Shown piece by piece: positions 37,186-47,704 of a stretch of DNA of 64,000 nucleotides. The stretch spans positions 62,001 to 126,000 of the forward strand of contig BSBK01008409.1 in the NCBI GenBank assembly GCA_027943335.1, given 5' to 3'. The notes under the pieces were generated by a model. That model was not told the DNA's origin, searched no databases, and worked only from the letters and a program-made list of their open reading frames with translations. Origin of the DNA: Chamaecyparis obtusa (Eukaryota; Streptophyta; Pinopsida; Cupressales; Cupressaceae). Position numbers and translations under genes: made by a program. How positions within the stretch are numbered: position 1 is the stretch's first letter; every line of letters begins with the position of its first letter.

Positions 37186-39209
37186 TGTAATGTCCCCTTT
37201 TTGGCTAACTTGGAAAATAGGAACAATTACTCCACTTCTCAGACTTACTCTATCAGATACTTACAATTAAACTAAGTAATGGAGGTTACTTAAGATATCA
37301 ACCGCTATTTCAGATTCAATCACAATATGTGTGCAAGATGATATTGATACCAATATGTTTAATAGCACTGTCGGATATAATGATATGAAATATGCTATGA
37401 ATATGATGTTTCCTATCACTTATAGTGATAGTATAATGATGCTATGTCTGATATAAACAATATCGATATACAATCAATAAGTATTGCTTACAGCAATGTA
37501 TTTGCTGTGTCTGATATGATGATGTAATTATGCAAATGTGTAATATCGCTATGAGTGATATGTTGCTATTTCAGATTCTGAATTATATGCTTGCAACTTC
37601 AAATATTGATGCTATTTCTCACTATCCTTTCTATCTGTGCAATCATGGTGTTGTCTCTGATCTGCAATGATAAACTTGAAACCAAACTGCCAAAGGCAGA
37701 TGCTCTATTGAGTATATCCAAATATGGATAAGTAAATAAAGTTCTAATGATGCCTTGAGTGACTGACGAGAATGCATTCTTATATTGTCTTTAACAAATG
37801 AACAGATGCTATGAATGAGACGTGTCTTGTTTCTTCCTCCATGTCCCTTTGTTAATCACACCTTTCCATAATCCGATAGTTCATATAATATTATTTCATT
37901 ATTTTTTGATCATAGATAACTCCCAGATTGACTCAATATCAAATCTTTTTATGAAGGTAATCTTCCCTAATTGGTAGTGCAACCAGTAGTTAACATCCAT
38001 TGTGTTTGTATTAGTTTGGTCTAACTATCATTAGTATTTAGTCAATCGATATTAACTCTTGCCTTATCCCATATTGTTATGATTATATCCAATCTTTCTA
38101 CTTTGATATAAGTCGATATCATTTTCTGATAATTGTCCATTTATTGGTTGATTGCTGGTAATGGAGTTTGATCTTCAAATTGACTTCCATTCCTGTTAAT
38201 ACTTAAGGATACATTGTACTTATTATCCATGACTGATGCCTCATTCATCAATAGCTTGTGATATAATCACTGATGCTTTTGTGTTTCTACAAGATGTGGT
38301 TTATCTCAGACAATCGATAATCTTTCAATCCTTTAGTCAATATCCTCCTATGTGGTGTCTATTGATATAGATAGTAGAATTCAATCTAGTTTATGTTATT
38401 GTCATGATAACATAGGAAGTGATGGTGCATATTTGCTAGCGGGTCTTCATGTTTGATATTGCTTTATCGGATATGTCATTGTCTAAACTTGTGCAATTAA
38501 TGATTATTTATAATATATGAATGGTTATCCTTCTTGCTTATCAATACATCTTCTGAAACACATAGCGACCTATCCCTTATTCATATCATGTTGATCTTGA
38601 CTTCATAGTATTTGGTTCATTAATCATCCTCTCATGGTATCGATGTGTAATGACTAGTGATTGTTGTATCACTTCTTCATTCCTCATCGTGATAGATAAT
38701 GTAGATGTTTAATGTAGATGTATATCGATTACAGATATTCGATATTGCTTTAAACGTTATTATTATTATTATTATTATTAATGTTATTGTTATTATTAAA
38801 TATTATAATTAATGATGTTAGTAATATTAATAATATTATAATAAATATTATTATAGTGATAACATATTGTTTTATATTGAGAGGTTTATTAATATTATTT
38901 ATATATTAAAATTATTATATCAATAATTGATTTAATATTATTACTTAATATATTATTATAATATAATATATATAATTTATTAATAATTATTTATTATTAA
39001 TTTATATTATAATTATAATCATAATTATATTATTTATTAATATTTTAATATTATTTAATTAACATATTACTTATTATGCTAACTATATATTATTATTATC
39101 TTTTGATAATAATTATATATTATTGTTATATACCGTTAATAATAGATTATTATATATCATCTAATCATTTTATTATTATACTAAGTTCAATATGTCACGG
39201 CTCATGACA
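37186..39209. mobile_element. 2,024-bp solo LTR in the hairpin array
   Basis: The insert starts TGTAATGTCCCC and ends CTCATGACA (TGT...ACA) and is flanked by TTGTC on both sides (37,181-37,185 and 39,210-39,214). Removal with one TTGTC restores 'CAGTGATTGTCCCTTGTG', the exact sequence of uninterrupted copies such as 36,921. No internal retrotransposon genes are present, so a solo LTR is the simplest reading. The right third (38,757-39,180) is nearly pure A/T with an (ATT)n microsatellite at 38,758-38,783. Confidence 0.75.
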
Positions 39210-39740
39210 TTGTCCCTTGTGTAATTGCCACTTGAATGTATTGCTATTGAACCACATTAATGCTTTTCTTCTTCAACAAATGAGGACAGTCACTCTAAAG
39301 ACAACATGATAATGTACACTCATTGTAAGGACAGTCACAAATGAGGACATCTCACAGTGACTGTCCCTTGTGTAATTGCCACTTGAATTACACAAGGGAC
39401 AGTCATTGTGAGATGTCCTCATTTGTGACAAGGACAGTCACACATGAGGACATCTCACAGTGATTGTCCCTTGTGTAATTGCCACTTGAATGTATTGCTA
39501 TTGAACCACATTAATGCTTTTCTTCTTCAACAAATGAGGACAGTCACTCTAAAGACACCATGATAATGTACACTCACTGTAAGGACAGTCACAAATGAGG
39601 ACATCTCATAGTGACTGTCCCTTGTGTAATTGCCACTTGAATGTATTGCTATTGAACCACATTAATGCTTTTCTTCTTCAACAAATGAGGATAGTCACTC
39701 TAAGGACAACATGATAATGTACACTCACTATAAGTGTACA
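39210..39740. repeat. Array of hairpin repeat copies, right part
   Basis: Continuation of the 36.2-kb array, with 'TTGAACCACATTAATGCTTT' at 39,246, 39,501 and 39,652. A palindrome of about 110 bp lies around 39,370-39,490, and the array ends in an inverted pair TGTACACTCACTATAAGTGTACA (39,719-39,741). Confidence 0.8.
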
Positions 39741-40145
39741 TTATCATGTTGTATTACAAATGGACCTTATGTTGGTCGGGATATAAGTGCAAAAAAAAAA
39801 AGGAACGTTGTCATTTATGTTTTCAACAGCGCCGAGAGAGATTCCCTCCGTGAAATCAAGCGGGTTATCATTTGTGTTTTGAACAAAGCGGGTTGTCATT
39901 TGTGTTTTGAACAGCACCGAGAGAGATTCCCTCCGCGAAATCAAGCGGGTTGTCATTTTTGTTTTCAATAGCGCCGAGAGAGATTCCCTCCGCAAAATCA
40001 CAGCTACAATTTCTGAGTACATTGGGTTTATTTTTCTTTTGTCATTATTATTTAATCTGGTATTCAGCTGTTAGAGAGCTAAAATACCCAGAAATGAGGA
40101 CATATCTGTGTTGAATTTATTGTTAGCGGCTTTGGTTATTTAGAA
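39741..40145. repeat. 412-bp module copy with inner triplet repeat
   Basis: It contains three repeats of the 'TTGTCATTTGTGTTTTGAAC' type (39,809, 39,865, 39,894, and a fourth partial at 39,950), then 'CTACAATTTCTGAGTACATT' (40,003) and 'TTTATTGTTAGCGGCTTTGG' (40,117). It lies directly next to hairpin copies, as do the other copies of this module. Confidence 0.75.
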
Positions 40146-40205
40146 TGCTTCCCCACAATACTTAATAGGATGCATTTGGTTTTCAAAGCTTTCACTGACT
40201 TGGAT

Positions 40206-40454
40206 TCAAGATTCTGAGACTTTCACGTGCCTTGCTTCAGTTGTTTCTGCAAACAAATCGCGTGCCTTTTGTATGCTTCCACATTTTATATACATGTCCA
40301 TCAGGGTAGTCACCACCACTATATTTGATAAATACCCATCTTCAATTACTTTTTGGTGAATTTCCCTACCCTGTTCTATGACTGTACCTCTGGTTTTAAT
40401 GTATAAAAATGACCCAAATTTCAAAGGAAGTATATGATAAATTCCACCTAACAC
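40206..40454 (-). pseudogene. PPR protein gene fragment
   Basis: The minus-strand frame contains EQGREIHQKVIEDGYLSNIV followed by TTLMDMYIKCGSIQKARDLF, a clear match to plant pentatricopeptide repeats of the PLS subfamily (the 'A-LYAKCGS--A--LF' type). Only about one and a half repeats remain of proteins that usually carry ten or more, with no upstream or downstream continuation. It lies in about 780 bp of non-repeat DNA between repeat modules, so it is a stranded or captured fragment, not a gene. Confidence 0.7.
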
Positions 40455-40925
40455 TTCCTAATCCCTGGACAGTGTCTTCTTACACTTTGAAACAAACAAT
40501 TCCAAAGGGAATTAGCCTCTAGGGCTCTGCAACACCCAAACCCACAATTCTTGGCTCTAAACCCTTCTTAACTAGGGCATTCTCAATCACCCGATTCTAC
40601 ACCCTTCAAATCCAAATTAGTGGATGATTCACCATCTCACAAACATTATACAATGTTCCACATTATAACAATCCACCCTTGCTTGGATAGATCACTCACT
40701 GCTATACATTAGCATTCAACTCAAGGTAATTTCCCACAGTTTATCCTGTGATCACACTGTTTTCCACAAAACTTTGCCTATGCAATGTCAGTACTTCATA
40801 ATACAAGTTAGTTATTGTCATCCCATGAATATTAGGCCTTCTATGTTACAGCAAAATCAAAGTAAACTCATTCAAAATGGTTTAGAATGGATGAAAGAAA
40901 TCCTTCTAACTCATGTATGTGTTAG
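40455..40925. other. Spacer beside the PPR fragment
   Basis: No gene or repeat is recognised. It may be non-coding sequence carried along with the PPR fragment. Confidence 0.35.
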
Positions 40926-40929
40926 TTCA

Positions 40930-41233
40930 AACAAATGAGGATAGTCACTCTAAAGACAACATGATAATGTACACTCACAGTAAGTGTACATTATCATGTT
41001 GTCTTTAGAGTGACTATGCTCATTTGTTGAAGAAGAAAAGCATTAATGTGGCTGAATAGCAATACATTCAAGTGGCAATTACACAAGGGACAGTCACTGT
41101 GAGATGTCCTCATTTGTGACTGTCCTTACAGTGAGTGTACATTATCATGTTGTCTTTAGAGTGACTGTCCTCATTCTGTAAGTGTACATTATCATGTTGT
41201 CTTTACAGTGACTGTCCTCCTTCAAGTGGCAAT
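40930..41233. repeat. Hairpin repeat copies, mostly inverted orientation
   Basis: The phrases of the hairpin family occur here as reverse complements: TGTACATTATCATGTTGTCT at 40,985, 41,137 and 41,184, and 'GCATTAATGTGG' at 41,040. It ends in AAGTGGCAAT, where the Tat LTR starts. The other half of the same unit resumes after that element at 56,551. Confidence 0.8.
41229..41233. other. Target site duplication (left) of the Tat element
   Basis: GCAAT directly before the 5' LTR equals GCAAT directly after the 3' LTR (56,551-56,555). Joining the flanks restores 'GTGGCAATTACACAAGGG', the ordinary hairpin-family sequence. Confidence 0.9.
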
Positions 41234-42499
41234 TGTAATACCCCAAAAATGGGCTATAAGTTCATTAACCTCCTACATCGACAAATCGAACAAAATCGAC
41301 ATCAAAGTCCTAACCTAAGGCACATCTAACATCATCAAATCATAATTGATTATCTTAAATTTTGCATCGGGGAATATTCCTAGTAATATTCCTAATTATC
41401 TTAATTATCTTTAATTTTATAATTATTTGGCAATAAATCACATTTATCCTAAAGTTTGATTAATTGAATATTTTCATATTTAATTAATTAGATTTAATAT
41501 TTGCCACTTAATTATGTAATTAAATTTAATTCTATCTATTATTAATTGTATTATTTAATTTTGACAATAAATCAAAATTCCTATCTTTAATTGATTAAAT
41601 TCTTATTTAATTAATTAAAGCATGTTGTCATTATTTAATAATATAATTTTTAATAAAAGTTTGAATAAATAGTTAATTAACCCATAAATTAATTATTTAC
41701 TTTCAAAAATCAGTTGAGTTGAGGATAAATCACATTATTTATTTATTTAATTCTTAATTATTATGCATATTCAAAAGAAACAGTTAAACTCCAAATCAGA
41801 AAATCAATGCAAGTTATTGACTTTTTGAAACTCAACATCCTTTTGGAGTTCAAAAAGCTGATCTAAACTCTAATTTGAGTTAAAAAGCTGTTTTTGCATG
41901 ATTTTGAGAATTAACTATCTTTTATGATCAGATAACTCAAAAATCAAGATGAGTTAATTTGAGTGATTTATGGCTTTTATCCATGCACCTCCCAAGCCCT
42001 GGATTTCTATAAATTAAGGCTTCAGCTCTTCACAAATCATCTCATATTTTGCACAATCACGCTGGAGAATTGGAATTGAAGAATCAAAGCTCTTGTGAAT
42101 CGACATCTTTGTGAGATCAATCTTATTTTTGCATTCATAGTTTTCATATCATTGTTAGAATCTTCATTGTTAGATCATTTAGCATTCATTTCATATCAAG
42201 TTTTTCATATTAGCATAGATTCATATCAAGTTTTCATTCTTATTGCATAGAAAATATCAAAAATATAGATTAATTGCATTCAATTTCATATCCATCTTTT
42301 GCATTCAAATCCTTCATTTAGGTGTCGTCTAGGTCACTGATCTCGATTACAATCTGAGAACATTAATCTCGCACCTATTAGAAGGCAGTAAATCGCTTGG
42401 TTAGATAGCTTTCAATTTTGCACGATTTTGATTATAGCTAACCTCTAATGTTTTACTGAGTGTTGTGTCTACAGATCAGGTATAATTTTCACACACACA
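41234..42499 (+). repeat. 5' LTR of the Tat element
   Basis: It starts TGTAATACCCC and ends CACACACA (TG...CA), 1,266 bp. TATAAATTA at 42,008-42,016 is a candidate TATA box, which would put U3 at about 800 bp. It is extremely AT-rich in its first 500 bp. Confidence 0.95.
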
Positions 42500-42503
42500 T
42501 TTC

Positions 42504-42521
42504 TGGTGCCCACCATGGGGC
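42504..42521 (+). other. Primer-binding site, tRNA-Lys type
   Basis: TGGTGCCCACCATGGGGC lies four bases after the LTR. It matches the reverse complement of the CCA-tailed 3' end of the tRNA-Lys(CUU) gene at 19,067-19,139 (TGGCGCCCACCGTGGGGC) at 16 of 18 positions; one mismatch would be a G-U pair. Confidence 0.8.
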
Positions 42522-45430
42522 AACCCACCTTTGCATGCTGGTTTTGATTTTTTTGGGAGCTAAAACCCCAAAGTTTCAAAGATTTAATTTTATCTCCCAA
42601 ACGGCTTGGAATTTTGATCTGAAATTTTTTTTTCAAGTTGGTGACATGTCATGGAAGCTACAGTAAAAAATTTAGAATTTTTTGAGATGTTTTGAATTTT
42701 TAATAATTTTTTCTTGAAATTCCGGAAAAAATTAATATCTGACGTAAATCAGTATATTTTTTGAAAATTTTTATATTTTCGGAAAGCTCTTTAAATTCTA
42801 CAGGGGGTCCATTCTTTGTGTTTTAAATTTGGACATGATATCATAGCTCAAATAGTAAATTTACAAAAAATGGTCTGTATTGATAAAATGGGTCTCTAGG
42901 GCACAAATGAAGAGGTTTTTCTAAAATTTTTGCATTTTTGGAAAGCTCTCTATTTTTTAGCAGGGGTCTCTATTCTGAATTTCTATTTTTGTGGCTAAAA
43001 TCATATCAAAAAAATTAGATCTTGTTGACTAGGTCAAATGCAGCAAAAAAAAAATAAAGTTTTGTGATGGGTATGCACTTATTTTTTTTACATGGTTCAA
43101 TGAATGATATGAGTTGTCATTTGGGTTGATTGCTGGTTATTATTACTGATAATAATTGATTTTTAGAGCTAACCCTATGGTTTTCATAAGTTGAATATAT
43201 TTTGCATATCTTGTTTGCTTATTTGCTTGTTGGAGAGTTCGTCACTTGCTTGCATGGAAAAGCTCAACAAAAATTGCTAAAAATCAAGTAAAATCTACTA
43301 AGCGCGTTGCAAGGATCCCAGGTATTCTCCTTCATCTAATAATATTTTGATTTGGGACTTAAAATAAATCTCTTATGTGTCAAGCTTGTGTGCATCTTTT
43401 CATGCTTTTGATCTATTTCTACACACTTGCATAATTGATACTAGGTTGTGAACCCTTAAGGATTCATTAAGTAGTCTTAGAATACTTGTGATTGATCTTG
43501 ATTGCTATCTTGGGTTATTGGACTCGCTAATCCGCCAGGCCCTCATTTCCGCCCCGTGGTTGCAATCTCAGCGCCATAAAGGGGAGGGGTCAACAGGACA
43601 GAAGCGTTAAATGTTCCACTTGGCAACCCTTTTGTGCTTTTAGGAACTCCCTTGTTTTCTAAGTTGTGGACTCATTTTTAGCTTGTGTGAGGTGTTAAGT
43701 GTTCCACCTTGTGGACTCATCTCATATTCTCTTTAAACGTTAAGTGTTCCTCTTTCTACTTTTTGGATGCTTTTGGTAGATTTGCTTTCGGAACATACAT
43801 CTGTGCTCACATAGTAATTAGGCCCTATGAACACTATTTGTGATTCTTGAGAGATTGGATTCCTAGCGAAATCCTTCTTGACGATAGAATCCTTGTAGGT
43901 AGGGAGGATACTTAGGGCATTTCACATTCAACTTAGTTAGTGAGTCTTCTCTTATTGATCGACACATTCTCTCTCCGGAGAGGTTGATAGATCATGTGGG
44001 GTTGATATCACAAGCTTTGGTGAATCAAAATTGGTTAGTGCGTCTTCTCTTATTGATTGATACATTCTCTCCCCGGAGAGGTTGATAGATCATGTGGAGT
44101 TGATATCACAGACCTTGGTGGAACAAAACTTTGTCTTAGCGTGTCGGATTAATCTGCTTGCTTTGTTTGGGTTAAAAGTGAAGAGGTGTCAAAACCTTGA
44201 ATCTGGAGCCAAGTCCCCTTGTGGTATACTATTGTGAGTCATCTTTAGAGAGGGTTAACCGTAGCGGACAATCCCTTCACAGGGAAAACTGCATTGACGG
44301 AACCTCAAGCGGTAATAGCCATTTTCGCCATGGTAGTGACAACCGCTATATAAATGTCCTTGTGGAAGAAATCTCCACGGGTATGGTTCATTGTTGGGTT
44401 GTCAGATCTCCCTAGCAGCTCTTGAAGATTAAGTTCTCGGACTGTGTCAAAACCCTGGTGCGCCGGGATTGGAGTTCACCCCTTTGAATCATAAAAGTTG
44501 CAGAGTCAAACCATTACTAAAAACCTTAGAGAGGCCAATTTTTCATTCTCAGGTATATGTGTGTTATTGCAAAACTTTTCAGAACATACACAATTAGTAC
44601 TCTCAGGGATTAGCACAATTTGGTCACTTGATTGTTCATGCGCAAGGTTGCTTTTGCCCTTGTTCATTATTTTCAGACGTGCTTGGAATCACTTGCTTGC
44701 TGTTCTGCGTGCTTATTTATCTACTTGGCTATTAAAAATGATCAAATCTGGTATAACCTTCAAAATCTGGATAGTACAATTTGCAAACAATCCAAAACTG
44801 AAAATCTTAAACTTTGCAAAAATTGACGTAAAGTTCTTTCTGGAGTCAAAAGTCATTTCAAGAAGTCAAAAGTTGTACGAGTTTTGTCAAGTGTCATTTC
44901 AGTATTACCCAACTGTCGTATGAGTTTAGCAACTATCATTTCATAGACTACCCAGTGTCGTACGAGTCTGCAGAGTGTCGTTTGGAAAAATTTGAGAAAG
45001 TTGTCAGAAATTGTCAAATTGCAAGATATCCAATGTTTCCAGCCTAGTTCCAGAATCTGTCAAAAATATCATTGTGTCAGGAACAGAGCAGTAGCTATTG
45101 AGCATTCTACCATTTTCTGAGTTTGATCTTTTGAATCCGATCTAGTCTTCTGTTTGATCAATTTGAGTCCTTTTTATCTCGTGTCAAAACCTTGTCATAA
45201 CTATCAATCTTCAATCAATCAATCTTCAAAAACAAACTAAGTGTTGAGAACTCGTGTCCGCTATCTTTTGGGCGATCTATCCCATGCATCCAGGGCACAG
45301 TTTCCTTCACCCACATCTCATCAGATCTTCAAAACTATCATAATCTTGACAAGGTTGCGTCATCCAATTTTCTCAAATCAAATTGTTCTTCAGTTGTCTT
45401 CATCCTTTTCTTCTGTTTCATTCAAAGTTA
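42522..45430 (+). other. Long non-coding leader of the Tat element
   Basis: About 2.9 kb between primer site and gag with only short, unconvincing open frames, as in other Tat/Ogre elements. It contains blocks shared with the truncated element's leader ('AAATTCTACAGGGGGTCCAT' near 42,792). A tandem duplication of about 105 bp at 43,940-44,125 has each copy carrying a CTCTCYCCGGAGAGG hairpin and 'GTTGATAGATCATGTGG'. Confidence 0.7.
43940..44125 (+). repeat. Two-copy tandem repeat with CCGGAGAGG hairpins
   Basis: 'AGTCTTCTCTTATTGATCGA' (43,940) and its variant at 44,040 begin two units of about 105 bp. Each contains CTCTCTCCGGAGAGG or CTCTCCCCGGAGAGG, which can form a short perfect stem, then 'GTTGATAGATCATGTGG' and GTTGATATCACA. 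It lies in the untranslated leader of the Tat element. Confidence 0.7.
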
Positions 45431-46786
45431 ATGGTGGAGACCAGAGCTTCTTCACACAAGAAATCAGAAGAAACATCTCAAAACTTACTTTTGACCAATA
45501 CCCCGGGTCCAACTCTTGAACAACTCATCAAGTCAGGTATCTACGAAGACGACGGTCTCGGTAAATTTCGATTGAAAATTGGTTACAGACCTCCTCTATC
45601 AACGCACAGAGGTAATCAACAAACTCTTCCTCAATCTATTCCAGGGAGCCCAAAAACTCCTACCATGTCTCAAGCAGGGACAAACCATGGTTCTCTAGGA
45701 GGAGGATCCCAGGGACACCACTCTCAACATAATGCCGACCAAGACCCTACACCCTCTGAAATCCATCGGTGTCAGAATGACGATGAATTCAAAAGAATGA
45801 TGAGGCATTTCTTGAAAATGGATAGAGAGGCATACTTTTTGCAATTATCCCAAGAAGGAGCTAAACTTCCTCCTCACTTCAATGTCGAAGATATCATCAC
45901 ACATGAGGAAGAAACTCCGATGACGGCCATAATGAACCAGCTGCACGCTATGCAGGTCAAAATGAATAAAATTGAGAAAGAGAAGGAACCCAAGGAATTC
46001 TCCATGGAGGCCCTTTGTCCTTTCCCTTTTGACAAAGACTTGTATATGCCTCCATTCCCAAAAAGAGTGGAGATACCAAAGTATGACAAATATGACGAGC
46101 ACTCTGATCCTCAAGATCATGTCAGAGAGTTCTGTACACAATCCATGGAATTCATGCATGAACCGACTTATCTAATGCATCTTTTTCCTAGATCCTTGGG
46201 AGGAGCATCCATTCAGTGGTTTTCAAGATTACCTTCTACGATCAAAACTTTTGAGGAATTGATTAAATTGTTTTATCAACAATATTCCTACAATATTCAA
46301 CATCCGATTACCATGATCGATATCTGTAACCTCAAGCAATATCCAGGGGAATCATTCCTAACTTTTCTCAAGAGGTGGCGAAAGAAGTTTTCTTTATATG
46401 CTAGACCAATTCCCGAAATGGAGAAACTTGAAATCTTTATCAATAACCTTGTTCCAGAGCTCAACTATCCATTGCAAATGCAAGATCATGTATCTTTTGA
46501 TAAAATGGTGGATAATGCAATCAAGATTGAGAAAGTACTTGTCAAGAAAGGAGAAATCACACTTCAAAAGGACAAGTCTGAATCGGGATCTAGCTCAAAA
46601 GATAAAAACAAGACCTGGAATAGAAACAAAGGTATCGTCTCTAACGGTGTTGTTGACACTATCCACACCCCATCAAAGGCACCGGCCTACAATCTCACCC
46701 TTGCCACCAAAGCCATTGAAGCTTCAGAGCAAAAATCTGCTGAACCATCTCCAAAGAAGCCATTCAAACTATGGGATAATAAATGA
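45431..46786 (+). pseudogene. Tat element gag (first open segment)
   Basis: The chosen start is ATG at 45,431 (MVETRASSHKKSEETSQ); the frame is open further upstream. The 451-codon segment contains an N-terminal linker, a retrotransposon gag core at about residues 210-340 (MHLFPRSLGGASIQWFSRLP, FLTFLKRWRKKFSLYARPIP) and a basic, serine-rich tail. It ends at an in-frame TGA (46,784-46,786), and the same frame continues at once into the zinc finger segment, so the stop cuts a longer gag. Gag forms the cytoplasmic virus-like particle. Whether the TGA is read through or is a lesion cannot be settled here. Confidence 0.9.
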
Positions 46787-47704
46787 AAGTTTACTCCCCT
46801 GGGAGAATCTTTGGAATCTGCTCTGAGGACCCTGATAGTTGATAACATGATCTCTTTACCACCAATCCGAAAACCTGATCCGGATCCAAAACCATGTTGG
46901 TGGAAAGATAATGAATTTTGTGCTTTCCATCGAACTAAAGGCCACAGAACTAATGGATGCTTCCATTTGAAGCATACCATTCAAGACTTGATAGATCAAG
47001 GGGACATCACAATCGATAATCCTACCAGCAATAATGATCACACAGCATTTACAGAACCTTTTCCACAACATGGCAAGGGAGTTTCCACTTCTCAGCCTAA
47101 CATGGGGGCAAAAGTCAACTATGCCTACCCTGGAAACGATGTTGTCATCAATATGGTGGAACCATGCCTCTCTGAGAGCTGTAATGTCATCACGATTGTA
47201 CGAAGAGATAGAAATCATTCCTCAGCTAATGCAGTTACCAGATCACAAGCTCAGACACATCTGAAAGGACAAACACCAAATTCATTTGATGTCCCTAAGA
47301 TACCTTTCAATCTCACATCTGCTTCTAAACAGAAGGTTGCCTCGAAATCTTCCAATCCAAAGGATACCAGACCTACATCTTACAGCATCGTACAACAACT
47401 CCAGCATACCAATGCCAAAATCTCTATGTTTGAGTTACTTCGAATCTCTCCAGCTCACCGAGATATCCTAGACAAAGCTTTGCTCAGCTCTAATGTTCCT
47501 GATGATTTAGATCTAGACAGGTTCCAAACTATGGTTGGTCATCTAACATCTCCGCAATATATCTCCTTTTCAGAAGAGGATGACAACTCCCTAAGTCACC
47601 CACATAATCAGCCCTTGCACATAGAAGTCTTGATCCAGAACCGTCGAGTCAAACGTGTGTTGATAGATGGGGCGCAGGCCTCAACATTTGTTCTTACAAC
47701 TTAA
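46787..47704 (+). pseudogene. Tat element zinc finger and protease start, frame-shifted
   Basis: It continues the gag frame after the TGA. A C-x2-H-x4-H-x4-C finger (CAFHRTKGHRTNGC, 46,919-46,960) stands in place of a classic CCHC knuckle, as is common in this lineage. The protease begins near 47,600 with LHIEVLIQNRRVKRVLIDGA (catalytic Asp at 47,666-47,668). Immediately after, a run of four G (47,669-47,672) appears one base short, because the downstream protease sequence continues in the next frame. The residue pattern at the active site is therefore broken and this frame ends at 47,702-47,704. Confidence 0.85.

Noticed and set aside
44197..44923. Open frames in the Tat leader as an extra Ogre-type ORF1
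   Set aside because: The frames are short, in different phases and without recognisable features, so an additional gene upstream of gag is not supported.
45845..46175. Minus-strand and shifted open frames across gag and pol
   Set aside because: They overlap well-supported Tat domains and have no family features of their own.
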